A stretch of 64,000 nucleotides of DNA from CAVQFB01 sp963711675. GTDB taxonomy: Bacteria; Acidobacteriota; Terriglobia; Terriglobales; Acidobacteriaceae. The DNA lies in contig CAVQFB010000007.1 in the NCBI GenBank assembly GCA_963711675.1, positions 7,811-71,810 on the forward strand. Direction: 5' to 3'. Below the pieces are notes generated by a model. It was not told where the DNA came from, did no database searches, and worked only from the letters and a program-made list of their open reading frames with translations. Below, in pieces: positions 27,218-35,777 of the stretch (position 1 is its first letter; every line of letters starts with the position of its first letter). The position numbers were made by a program, and so were the translations under genes.

Positions 27218-28822
27218 TTGGCCTACGACGACCTGCGCGAATGGATCGCGGCGCTCGACCGCGCCGGTGAGCTGAAAAGAATTCGTACCGAAGGCGATCC
27301 GATCCTTGAAATCGCGGAAATCACAGACCGTGTGAGCAAGGGAGTGGAAGATCCCGCGAAGACACCAACCCGCCCTGTGCAATCGCCCGGCGGACCTGCG
27401 TTGCTCTTTCAGAATATTAAGGGGCAGCCCGGCTCCCAGGTACTCATCAATCAATTTGGCTCCGCGCGGCGCATGAACCTGGCGCTGGAAGTGGATGGCC
27501 TTGATGAGGTCGCGGACCGCATTCGCAGCTTTATGGATGTGAAGTCTCCCCAGGGCTTTCTCGACAAGGTGAAGATGCTGCCGATGCTCGCCGAAATGGG
27601 CAAGTTTTTTCCGAAGACGGTATCGACGGGTCCCTGCAAAGAAGTCATTAAGCGCGACAATTTCTCTTTGCTCGACTTCCCCGTGCTGCAATGCTGGCCG
27701 AAAGACGCCGGGCGCTTCATCACCTTGCCTTGCGTGGTCACGCGCGATCCTTCGACAGGCAAGCGCAACGTGGGGATGTATCGTATGCAGATTTACGATG
27801 CGAAGACCACCGGCATGCATTGGCAACGGCAGAAGGTAGGCGCGGAACACTATCGGGAAAGATTGCGAGCCGCCGCGGCGCAGGACGACGCAACGCAATC
27901 GGCCTCGACTCGGGTAGACATCATGGCTCGCACTTCGGGTGGCTCAGTGGTGGCACCGAGCAATCAGCCGTCAGGAAAAATGGAAGTCGCCGTCGCCATC
28001 GGGACAGATCCCGCTGTGACTTTCTCAGCGATCGTGCCTGCACCGCCCGATGTTGAGGAATACCTGATTGCGGGCTTTCTCCGGCAGAAACCTGTGGAAC
28101 TCGTCAAGTGCGAGACTGTCGATCTCGAAGTTCCCGCCGCTTCGGAGATCGTGCTCGAAGGCTACGTCAATCTTGACGAGTTGCGCACGGAAGGTCCGTT
28201 CGGCGATCACACCGGCTTTTATTCCCTCGAAGACGAATATCCTGTCTTCCATGTTACCTGCATCACGCATCGGAAGAATCCGATCTATGCGACGACGATC
28301 GTGGGCAAGCCTCCCATGGAGGACGGTTGGATGGGCAAGGCGGTGGAACGCATCTTCCTTCCGCTGATGAAGCTCACGATTCCCGAACTCGTCGATATCA
28401 ACCTTCCCGTCGAAGGCGTGTTCCACAACCTGATGATCGTCTCCATCAAGAAGTCTTATCCCGGGCAGGCGCGGAAGGTCATGAACGCCATCTGGTCCCT
28501 GGGGCAGGCGATGTTCACCAAGTGCATCATCGTGGTGGATGAAGACGTGAACGTGCAGGACATCGGCGAAGTCACGCTTAAGGTTCTCAACCACATCGAC
28601 CCGGAGCGCGATATCCAGTTCACGCTGGGTCCGGTCGATTCGCTCGACCATGCCTCACGTCTGCCCAACTACGGCTCGAAGATGGGTATCGACGCCACTC
28701 GTAAGTGGTCGACTGAAGGCTTCACTCGTCCCTGGCCGGACGAAATCGTGATGGACGCAAAGACCAAGAAGCTCGTGGACAGCAAATGGAAGGCGCTGGC
28801 GAAGGAACTTGGGATCGACTGA
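27218..28822 (+). CDS. UbiD-family decarboxylase
   Basis: UbiD enzymes use prenylated FMN for reversible decarboxylation of aromatic or alpha,beta-unsaturated acids. The 534-residue product starts at TTG 27218 after AGCGGAGG (LAYDDLREWIAALDRAGELK). It contains typical segments: LPCVVTRDPSTGKRNVGMYR, then EGPFGDHTGFYS, then NDAxW-like NAIWSLGQAMFTKCII. A Ser/Ala/Gln-rich insertion of about 35 residues near position 220 is not usual. It may be the ubiquinone or menaquinone-pathway enzyme or an aromatic-acid decarboxylase. No ubiX is present here. Confidence 0.9.
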   Translation: MAYDDLREWIAALDRAGELKRIRTEGDPILEIAEITDRVSKGVEDPAKTPTRPVQSPGGPALLFQNIKGQPGSQVLINQFGSARRMNLALEVDGLDEVADRIRSFMDVKSPQGFLDKVKMLPMLAEMGKFFPKTVSTGPCKEVIKRDNFSLLDFPVLQCWPKDAGRFITLPCVVTRDPSTGKRNVGMYRMQIYDAKTTGMHWQRQKVGAEHYRERLRAAAAQDDATQSASTRVDIMARTSGGSVVAPSNQPSGKMEVAVAIGTDPAVTFSAIVPAPPDVEEYLIAGFLRQKPVELVKCETVDLEVPAASEIVLEGYVNLDELRTEGPFGDHTGFYSLEDEYPVFHVTCITHRKNPIYATTIVGKPPMEDGWMGKAVERIFLPLMKLTIPELVDINLPVEGVFHNLMIVSIKKSYPGQARKVMNAIWSLGQAMFTKCIIVVDEDVNVQDIGEVTLKVLNHIDPERDIQFTLGPVDSLDHASRLPNYGSKMGIDATRKWSTEGFTRPWPDEIVMDAKTKKLVDSKWKALAKELGID

Positions 28823-28901
28823 AATCCCGAGCCGCCCCGTCCAGCGCTTCTCTTCCTGCTACAATCTTGTCGCGTCAATCCCTCCGAAAGGACTTCTCAT
28901 C

Positions 28902-29378
28902 ATGTTAGCTGCAGGCAATCCTTTCCCGAATTTCTCGCTCCCCAACCAGGATGGCAAAGTCATGAAGCTGGCCGATTTTGCCGGGCACTGGCTCGTCGTC
29001 TACTTCTATCCCAAGGACGACACGCCGGGTTGTACCACGCAGGGCCGGTCGTTTACGGCCACGCGGTCTGATTTTGACGCGGAAGGAATCAAGGTTGTGG
29101 GCGTGAGCCAGGACGACGTGGCCTCCCATAAGAATTTCCATCACAAGTTCGCTTTCACCATCGATCTGCTGGCTGACACCGACGCTGGCCTGATGAAGGC
29201 TCTCGGGCTCGGGCAATCCGAATGGAAAGGCATGAAATTTTGGGATCGAACCACGTTTGTCGTCGACCCCAAGGGCGTGATTCGCAAGGTCTACGAGAAG
29301 GTGGACCCTAACGGCCACGAGAAAGTGCTGCTCGACGACATCAAAGGAATGAAAGCAGGCGGGGCGCGTGTCGCCTAA
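28902..29378 (+). CDS. peroxiredoxin, Bcp/PrxQ-like, 1-Cys type
   Basis: This enzyme reduces peroxides through a sulfenic Cys. The 158-residue product starts at ATG 28902 (MLAAGNPFPNFSLPNQDGKV). The active site is FYPKDDTPGCTTQG, giving the peroxidatic Cys with its Thr and a downstream Arg. The usual Bcp resolving Cys five residues later is Arg here, and there is no other Cys in the protein. It must work as a 1-Cys enzyme with an external thiol. The upstream UbiD gene ends 79 bp before. Confidence 0.92.
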   Translation: MLAAGNPFPNFSLPNQDGKVMKLADFAGHWLVVYFYPKDDTPGCTTQGRSFTATRSDFDAEGIKVVGVSQDDVASHKNFHHKFAFTIDLLADTDAGLMKALGLGQSEWKGMKFWDRTTFVVDPKGVIRKVYEKVDPNGHEKVLLDDIKGMKAGGARVA

Positions 29379-29380
29379 GG

Positions 29381-29746
29381 CTAAGGGGCGATTTCAGACT
29401 GAGGAGTCAGCTCGACTACCAACCCATCGCCCCAGCCGTACTTTTCGAGGGAAAGTTGCTGGATAGTACCCTTCAACGAAGCATCGCTCTCGGAGGAAAG
29501 AAACCGCGCGGTCGCCGAATAGCGGCGTGCGGCGACGCGCACCTTCACTTGCGGATTCGCCTTCAGATTGCGCACCCATTGCGAGGTCGCGTATTCCGCA
29601 ATCACATAAAAGCGGCCGTCACGCTGGGTAAACCAGATCTCGATTTCGCGCGGCTTCCCTGACTTCCGCCCGCGGGTCGTGAGATAGAGAAACTGCTCTG
29701 ATGCAAGATTGCCGGCCGAGTCGCTTGCCAGGGAATTACTGTCCTT
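29381..29746 (-). CDS. nitroreductase/DUF385-like protein with unclear start
   Basis: The coding frame runs FLYLTTRGRKSGKPREIEIW, then FYVIAEYATSQWVRN, then a final GDGLVVELTPQSEIAP. This matches the DUF385 split-barrel (deazaflavin/F420 or flavin-dependent reductase) fold, including the TRGRKSG phosphate-binding segment. Homology-like sequence extends to about 29746, where an in-frame TAA closes the frame. No ATG, GTG or TTG lies before GTG 29605, which would delete the binding motif. The 5' end may be frameshifted or use CTG. It is convergent with the peroxiredoxin gene, 2 bp apart. Confidence 0.6.
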   Translation of the reverse strand, partial: KDSNSLASDSAGNLASEQFLYLTTRGRKSGKPREIEIWFTQRDGRFYVIAEYATSQWVRNLKANPQVKVRVAARRYSATARFLSSESDASLKGTIQQLSLEKYGWGDGLVVELTPQSEIAP

Positions 29747-29984
29747 TTAGCTTTAGCTTGGACTTGTTTTCCTCAAGAAACTGACGAAGATTCTCTGCCG
29801 CGTCCAGCAGGCGCGTCCACTGTTCGTAATAGAGTGTCACTGGGAACCGGCCCAAGCCGTAGACGCTGACGCCGCCCTTTTCGCTGACGCGAAATTCCAT
29901 TGCGCCGCTACGCTTCTTGCTGTCGACCTGCTTTTCCAGTTCAGCTAGCTTTGCTTTTAGTTCGTCATAAGTTGGTTCTGCCAT
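29736..29984 (-). CDS. 82-residue conserved hypothetical protein
   Basis: ATG 29984 follows an AGAGGCG site. The product starts MAEPTYDELKAKLAELEKQV with a coiled coil, has the compact segment MEFRVSEKGGVSVYGLGRFP, and ends in a Lys-rich helix. The last codons overlap the start-less frame of the DUF385-like gene. Its function is unknown. The VYGLGRFPVTLYYEQW part suggests a small beta-sheet that binds a partner or DNA. Confidence 0.65.
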   Translation of the reverse strand: MAEPTYDELKAKLAELEKQVDSKKRSGAMEFRVSEKGGVSVYGLGRFPVTLYYEQWTRLLDAAENLRQFLEENKSKLKLKGQ

Positions 29985-30070
29985 GATCGCCTCTTTCGCA
30001 TGACTCACGTCCATCATAGGCACATCCTGATTGATTCGTCGAGAGACGCCGTCACAACGCAACGGTGCAC

Positions 30071-30493
30071 TCATGCCGCCGGCGGGGTGTGCTGGAACGG
30101 CAGCTTGGTGTAGCGAGCCTTGTCCACTTCCACGTAGAGTGCCACTCTGCCTTCGGGACTGCGGAACGGGAACGGCTTCCCCGTGTACTTCATCGAGATG
30201 GGGTCCATGATTTTCAGCTCCGGGTCGGGCCTGCGCTCGACTACGCGTCCGCGAATCTGGACTTCTTCGTAGGGGTTGTGAAAATCCACGATGGACAGCG
30301 CCACCCGCGGTTCGCGCCTCGTGTTGCGCCCCTTCAGGGAATTCTCCCCCGTGCAAATAACGATAAACTCCCCGTCCCGGCCCACCCAGATGGGTGTGCT
30401 TTGCGGAGACCCGTCAGGCATCAGGGTTGCGAGGTGGGCGAAATTGGGACGATCGATCAAACCGATGACGTCGGATGACAGTGCGATTCCCAT
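30071..30493 (-). CDS. PPOX-class F420-dependent reductase
   Basis: This is a 140-residue split-barrel of the pyridoxamine-5'-phosphate-oxidase-like superfamily from ATG 30493 (MGIALSSDVIGLIDRPNFAH). LATLMPDGSPQSTPIWVGRDG is the signature opening, and NTRREPRVALSIVD is the cofactor-binding strand. The size fits the F420- or flavin-dependent branch rather than true PNP oxidase. With the DUF385-like genes at 3100 and 29381, this is the third split-barrel reductase in the window. It suggests F420 or flavin-linked redox chemistry, though no F420 biosynthesis gene is seen. Confidence 0.85.
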   Translation of the reverse strand: MGIALSSDVIGLIDRPNFAHLATLMPDGSPQSTPIWVGRDGEFIVICTGENSLKGRNTRREPRVALSIVDFHNPYEEVQIRGRVVERRPDPELKIMDPISMKYTGKPFPFRSPEGRVALYVEVDKARYTKLPFQHTPPAA

Positions 30494-30603
30494 GAATGGT
30501 TTCTCCCGAAACACAATTGATTATTTCATGGAAGATCAGGATGACGGAATTTCGCCCGCAGGTTTGGGAAAACGCGATCCTCTCGGGGCGATTGGAACGG
30601 AAG

Positions 30604-31653
30604 TTATCTGGCGCCGGGGAGGTTAATTCGGAACTGCTGCACGCGATGATTGCCCGCGTCGGCAACGTAAAGGCCATCCTTCGGGTCAACCCACAGACCG
30701 GAAGGCCCCGCAAACTCTCCCGCACGGGCTCCACTCTTTCCCAACCGGTAGAGCGGTTGGCCGCTACGGTCAAACACCTGTATCCGGTTCAGAAACGACT
30801 GCCCAACATAGATATTCCCTTCCCGGTCGACTGCCAGTCCGTCATTCTCGTCCACCTCGGCGAGCTTGATCTGACTGCGAAAGTGTCCCTTCATATCGAA
30901 GATCTGGAGCCGCTGGTTTCCAGTATCGAGGACCATCAACGCGCTCCCGTTGGTCGCGACTTGTGTCGGTTTTCTAAACTCTCCTGGCTCCGTTCCACCG
31001 CCGCGTTTTCCGAAGTGAGCGACAACATGCCCTTTTCTGTCGAGGGCGATCACCATATCGCGGCCCGCGTCGCAAACATATGTGCGCCCGGTCGCCGTGT
31101 CTATCGCGATGCCAACCGGAGTTTCGAAATAGGATTCCCTCTGATGTTTCCCCAGGTAGCCGCGGAATTTCCCCTTCGCGTCGTAAATGAAGATTGAGGC
31201 GAGCCCGGCATCGCTCACATACAAGTTGCCCTCGCGGCTGACGGCGACCGCGACTGGAGTTTGCAGTTGACCGTTACGCCCGCCCACAAGAAAGTGCTTC
31301 GACTGATCAAAGTCAAATACGTGAACCCCGTGCGCACCGGGATCGGCTACGTAGACGCGATGAGCGCCATCGGTGACGATGGCGGTCGGCGCTTCAAGAA
31401 CATCAGCCGTCTCCGAATTTTCTTTGGGACCTGCGATGACGGTGAGCGTGCGCTCGGCTACAGGGTGCTCTGGTTTCACATCCTGGGCGCTGGAGATGCT
31501 GCGAACAAAAGTTAGAAGCGGCGGCGAATTTGTCGCGTCAGGAGGCTGGGCAAGCGCGGAACCTGTGGTCTGCGCTGCGACGCTGGCCAGGAAGCAAGCG
31601 CAGGCAACTGCTGCAGCGAGAGAACCTCGGACCCACGTCAAAGCGATCGCCAT
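30604..31653 (-). CDS. secreted NHL-repeat beta-propeller protein
   Basis: ATG 31653 (MAIALTWVRGSLAAAVACAC) opens a signal peptide ending near ASVAAQTTG. The body has at least five NHL repeats, for example PTAIVTDGAHRVYVADPGAH and PSGLWVDPKDGLYVADAGNH. It probably makes a six-bladed propeller of about 350 residues. Such proteins present a binding surface in the periplasm or outside the cell, and many acidobacterial members stand near cytochromes. No partner is adjacent here. Confidence 0.87.
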   Translation of the reverse strand: MAIALTWVRGSLAAAVACACFLASVAAQTTGSALAQPPDATNSPPLLTFVRSISSAQDVKPEHPVAERTLTVIAGPKENSETADVLEAPTAIVTDGAHRVYVADPGAHGVHVFDFDQSKHFLVGGRNGQLQTPVAVAVSREGNLYVSDAGLASIFIYDAKGKFRGYLGKHQRESYFETPVGIAIDTATGRTYVCDAGRDMVIALDRKGHVVAHFGKRGGGTEPGEFRKPTQVATNGSALMVLDTGNQRLQIFDMKGHFRSQIKLAEVDENDGLAVDREGNIYVGQSFLNRIQVFDRSGQPLYRLGKSGARAGEFAGPSGLWVDPKDGLYVADAGNHRVQQFRINLPGAR

Positions 31654-31968
31654 CGCTGCGGCGCCTGGTGGCTGCGCGGACCACGAAACCCATGAATTCC
31701 CGCGCTCTATTCTTAAACACACTGGTATCCCCGCACAGACTTTAATTCCGAGGCTGGGATTATCAAGCGGGAGACCGCGACCGGACAGGCGACATCCAGC
31801 GCAGGAATCTGGTGTCCGGGACCCGGTTCACGCAAAATCAGAGCCTTGCCAACGGGCAGTATAAGGCAGAATGCGGCACCGTGGGCGCCGGATGAACGCG
31901 ATTCTGAACCGAGCGGCGGCCGTGGTAGATGAACTCTTCTGCTGACGCGAAGGCGAACCGCAAAAGCT
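31654..31968. other. intergenic region with decayed tRNA fragment
   Basis: No gene is supported. It contains the tRNA-Gly 3'-half relic at 31766-31800 and marks the left edge of the proposed island. Confidence 0.5.
31766..31800 (-). repeat. decayed 3' half of tRNA-Gly
   Basis: Ungapped alignment with the intact tRNA (35162-35196) gives 31 identities in 35 positions, in the same orientation. It covers the T-arm and 3' acceptor strand. The T-stem pairing is broken (CCTGTCCGGTCGCGG), so it cannot be a working tRNA. It has the position and direction expected for a distal att repeat. Confidence 0.65.
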
Positions 31969-34652
31969 CTACTCCTGACGCAATGCCTTCCACGGGTCGA
32001 CTTTAGCTGCGGTGCGCGCTGGCACGTAGCAGGCGAGCATGGCCAGCGCCGCGAGCAGCAACGGAGCGCCGACGAGCAAGCGTGGATCGTTTGTGCCGAT
32101 CTTAAACGCGTCAGAAAACTGGCTGGTCAACGCCGCAAGTATTCTTGCCATCGCAAAAGCGCCGATAAATCCAAGAACGGTTCCGACAGTTATTAGAGCT
32201 GTGCCTTCGCGCAGCACCAGCCGCAGCACCTGTCCCTTGCGCGCGCCCAGCGCCATGCGAATTCCGATTTCCCTGCGCCGTCGCGCCACTGCATAGGCCG
32301 TGACTCCAGCCAGCCCAATTGCGGACAGCACCAGGCCGAACATGCCAATTCCGCCGTAGGTCCGCAGAGCAGACCACATAAGGTACCGGCTGAACCCCAG
32401 GTACGCGCTGAGGGTTTGGACATCAAAGAGATTCAGATTCGGGTCGATGGAAGCGATCGCGCTCCGAATGGCGGTCAGCGCATCCGTTCCCGCATCCGAT
32501 CGCACAATAATGGTGATGCCTCCGGCTGGAGGCCGCGCGAAATCACGCTGCGTCAGCGGCAGATAAACAATGCGTTGGCTGATCCCGCTTCCATCTTTCA
32601 TATCGGGGACTACGCCGACTACTTCATACGACTGCTTGTCATCCCGTAGACGCTTCCCGATCGCGTCGTCATTTCCGAAAAACGCGCGGGCGGCGCGCTC
32701 ATTCAGAACCACGGGCAAAGCCACGGCCTTCGATTCGTCGGTAGCGATCCGTTGATCCTGTTCGTCGAATTCCCGGCCAGCCAGCATCGGCTCGTTCAAC
32801 GTGGCGAAATAACCCGCGCCCACAGTTTCCTTGATCACCGACTGCTGCACACGCGACGTTCCCTGCACGTCTTCCGCAGTCAGGTGGATGGCGTCATCTT
32901 CATCTACGATCGAAAAGGGTGCCTGCGCCGCCAAGGCGAAGCTGCGCACGGTGCCGGCGGTCCTAAGCCGGGCGGGTAGTTTCTCGAACAGGGCTTCTGC
33001 TTTTTCGGGTGTGTAGCCGTCGCGCACTGGATCGATGGACAGCAAGAAACATCGTCTTCGGATCGAATTTGGTTTCGATGCTGTTGGCTCTTGGTAAGTC
33101 CCATTACCAGGAACCCGGTGATCAGCAGCAACATGAGCGATCCCAGTAACCTGGGCTACCACGGCCAGATTGCGCAGGCCAAAGCGCCGGTAGCCGGGCA
33201 ACTGAAGTGCGGAGCCCTCTTTCAGCGCCGGGGCTACATCGGTTTTGGTGGCCTGCAGGGCTGGCGCCAGGCTGAATCCGACGCCACAAACGATGCGAGA
33301 TGGCGAATGCAAAGACGCCTGCGCGCCAATCGAGTGCGACATCGGGTGCGAGCGGCGCTCCCGCAGCCTGCGGTAATTGAGAGTTCAAGACTGAAAGACC
33401 ATAGGCGAGCGCGAATCCCGCTATCCCGCCCAGCAGCGAAAGCATAATGCCTTCGCTGATCATCTGCCGGACAAGCCGAAAGCGGCTGGCGCCGACTCCC
33501 AAGCGAATCGCCAGTTCCTTACGGCGATTGGCGCCCCGCGCAAGCAGCATAGTTGCCAGGTTCATGCATGCAATGGTCATGATCAGGCCCATCAACACGA
33601 CAAAGAATCCGGCTATTACAGGCCTCAATTTCCGCGGAATGGGCGCTCTCGTGCCCGCTGGAAGTAAGACGACCCGCTTGGCTTTGTCGGCCTGCGACGG
33701 AGCCGAAGGATCCTGCTGCGTCGAGACGGCGCGTGATCACGTCGAGGCCGGCTTCTGCGGAATCGATCGTGACGCCCGGCGCCAGGCACATCATCGCCAG
33801 GAATTCCCTCGCATTGCGTTGATGCAGCACATCGTTCGCCAGCTCTGGAGCGAGCGCGGCCGGCACCGTAATGGGGACGAAAAGCTCAGACGGATTCATG
33901 GACAGCGCGCCATCGAAATTCTTGGGTGCGATTCCCACGATGGTCGCAGTTTGCCCATTCAGGCGAAGCGTCTGCCCCACTGCGTCGGGCGAGGAATTGA
34001 GGCGGCTGCGCCAGAAACGATCGCTGATCACGACAACCGGCGCGTCGCCGGGCTTGTCGAGTTCTGGGCTGAGCACTCGCCCACGCTGCGGTTCGACGCC
34101 GAGCACAGAGAAATAATCGGCGGATACGAGTTGTCCGAAAACGCGCTCCGGCTTCGCGCCCATCTGGCCCTGCAGGTTGACGTTGAACGGGACGCCGTTC
34201 TGCAACGCGGCCACTCCGCTCAGCAGGCTCTTTTGATCCCGATATTGCTCGATGTAGAAATACGAGACAGGTTTCTCAGCCAACACCAAACGTGTGGCAT
34301 TGGCCGCTGCCGAAAGCTCCCTAGTCAGCAAGGCCCAGCGCGTGCTGTATACGTTGGTCGTCAGCCCAATGCCAAGGCCCATCGAAATGATGCCGACCAG
34401 CGCGAATCCGGGCGACTTGATCAGCGCTCGCGACGCATACCGCATGTCCTGGCGCATCTCGCTCAGGTATTCGATCGGCAAACGAATCGCGATGTCCGCG
34501 ATCAGCCGGATCAGCCCGGCGGCTCCATGCCTTCTGGCGATCTCGTGCACGACATCCTCTCCAAGTTGCGTAACCTCATGGCCATAAGCCAACTTGAATT
34601 CGTGTGGAAAGGCCTGCGCCAACCGCCGGTAGATTCGCAGCGCGAAATTCAT
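31969..34652 (-). CDS. ADOP-type ABC permease (FtsX/MacB-like), several frameshifts
   Basis: The pieces join into one protein of about 880 residues. ATG 34652 gives MNFALRIYRRLAQAFPHEFK, then a periplasmic MacB-like domain, three FtsX helices (VIAGFFVVLMGLIMTIACMN), a second periplasmic domain (VLNERAARAFFGNDDAIGKR), and three more helices ending at VDPWKALRQE. The leading helical extension and the duplicated permease unit without an adjacent ATPase define acidobacterial duplicated orphan permeases. Frame breaks are near 33710, 33300, 33140, 33080 and 33050, most of them one extra base. The PadR gene overlaps its start by 4 bp. The cargo is unknown. Confidence 0.8.
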
Positions 34653-35003
34653 TCCGTTACCATCCTTCGCTTTACTTGAATGGCGCGGACCAATTCCTGC
34701 AGGCGCTCACATTCCGCGTCGAGCACCCGCTTGCCGAGGCCGAGTCAGCCGGTAGTAGCGGCGTCGTGCGTCGTCCAGTTCCGGCGCGGGCCGTTCGTCA
34801 GATTCCTCGATGAGCCCCGCCTCGATCAGTCGCTTGATCGATCCATAGAGCGTTGCCGGCCACAACCGCACTTTTCCCATAGTGCGATTCAGAACTTCCT
34901 GCATGATTCCGTAGCCGTGCTGCTCCCCACCCGCAAGCGAGAGCATGATGTGAAACCACTGCGTCTTTAGGGGAAGAAAGGTATGAGGATCGACCTTAGT
35001 CAT
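34649..35003 (-). CDS. PadR-family transcriptional regulator, frameshifted
   Basis: From ATG 35003, LPLKTQWFHIMLSLAGGEQH is the PadR winged-helix opening. HGYGIMQEVLNRTMGKVRLW, LYGSIKRLIEAGLIEE and RRRYYRLT follow. Near 34735 the frame breaks. The next frame continues LGKRVLDAECERLQELVRAI and ends KRRMVTE at a TGA that overlaps the permease ATG (ATGA). The restored length, about 117 residues, fits the acidobacterial PadR group that accompanies ADOP permeases. It probably represses itself and the permease through the AT-rich palindrome directly upstream. Confidence 0.82.
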
Positions 35004-35005
35004 AG

Positions 35006-35038
35006 ATTATATATATATAATACATTGTATATATATAG
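35006..35038 (-). promoter_or_regulatory. AT-rich promoter and candidate PadR operator
   Basis: This is a run of alternating TA around an 11-bp perfect palindrome, ATACATTGTAT (35020-35030), only a few bases before the PadR start. In this GC-rich window it is the most AT-rich tract seen. PadR proteins bind short palindromes containing ATGT/ACAT halves, and this one fits that style. Direct binding is inferred. Confidence 0.5.
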
Positions 35039-35158
35039 ATCAAGAAGAGGCGGTTCATAAGGCCACCTAGTCTTCCTCACCGACGTCAGCTTGAGGCCTT
35101 TGCGCGAGTGGACAAAAAGAGCGTGATCCAGGAAGGACTTCGGAGTTGGTTGGAAAAT

Positions 35159-35233
35159 TGGAGCGGGAGACCGGGATCGAACCGGCGACATCCAGCTTGG
35201 GAAGCTGGCGTTCTACCGCTGAACTACTCCCGC
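35159..35233 (-). tRNA. tRNA-Gly(CCC)
   Basis: The folded transcript has acceptor stem GCGGGAG/CTCCCGC, a D-arm (GTTCAGCGGTAGAAC), an anticodon arm CCAGC-TTCCCAA-GCTGG with anticodon CCC, a T-arm CCGG-TTCGATC-CCGG, discriminator T and an encoded CCA. It decodes GGG. All stems pair. It is the rightmost edge of the ADOP/PadR island and the left edge of a tandem array of its own 5' half. Confidence 0.95.
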
Positions 35234-35569
35234 TCACTATAAATCTCAGGTCCCTCGCAAAGCTCGGGATCTCGCCTGCGGGCTCAGACGCCCGCAAGAC
35301 GGCTCAACTTGGGAAGCTGGCGTTCTACCGCTGAACTACTCCCGCTCACTATAAATCTCAGGTCCCTCGCAAAGCTCGGGATCTCGCCTGCGGGCTCCAA
35401 CGCCCGCAAGACGGCTCAACTTGGGAAGCTGGCGTTCTACCGCTGAACTACTCCCGCTCACTATAAATCTCAGGTCCCTCGCAAAGCTCGGGATCTCGCC
35501 TGCGGGCTCCCACGCCCGCAAAACAGCTCAACTTGGGAAGCTGGCGTTCTACCACTGAACCACTCCCGC
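35196..35569 (-). repeat. tandem array of tRNA-Gly 5' halves, 112-bp period
   Basis: The anticodon-to-5'-end part of tRNA-Gly recurs at 35308-35345, 35420-35457 and 35532-35569, exactly 112 bp apart, upstream of the intact gene. Each copy stops at the anticodon arm and lacks the T-arm and 3' acceptor. The 74-bp spacers are nearly identical. They hold a 7-bp hairpin (TGCGGGC with GCCCGCA) whose loop is the main site of variation, a REP-like segment, and TTTATAGTGA just before each 5' end. The outermost copy has two changes in the D-arm. Confidence 0.85.
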
Positions 35570-35777
35570 TCACCGGGACGTGCTACTTGGCGAAATTATC
35601 ACCGATCATGCAGAGGTTTGCAACAAAGCTGACCGGCACTTCCGCCTTATATAGCATTCGCCTGCAATCCTGTTCAACTGTCCTACGGGCCCGAAAACTG
35701 GTAGCATTCGCGTCTCTTGGTCTCTCGTTCGAAGGCACTGCGAGAGCCTCAATCCAGCAACCGGAGGCGACCCTATC
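35570..35777. other. region between the array and the amidase gene
   Basis: No gene is supported. It probably contains the promoter of the tRNA array on the minus strand and that of the amidase on the plus strand. Confidence 0.35.

Noticed and set aside
33447..34679. 410-residue frame on the plus strand
   Set aside because: It is antisense to the ADOP permease. The permease frame has the FtsX motifs and the other does not.
31969..35003. Integrase for the tRNA-bounded island
   Set aside because: No tyrosine or serine recombinase motifs were found between the tRNA and its 3' relic.
35159..35569. Regularly spaced repeats resembling a CRISPR array
   Set aside because: The period is 112 bp with near-identical spacers, and the repeats are tRNA halves. 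CRISPR spacers would differ, and no cas genes are present.
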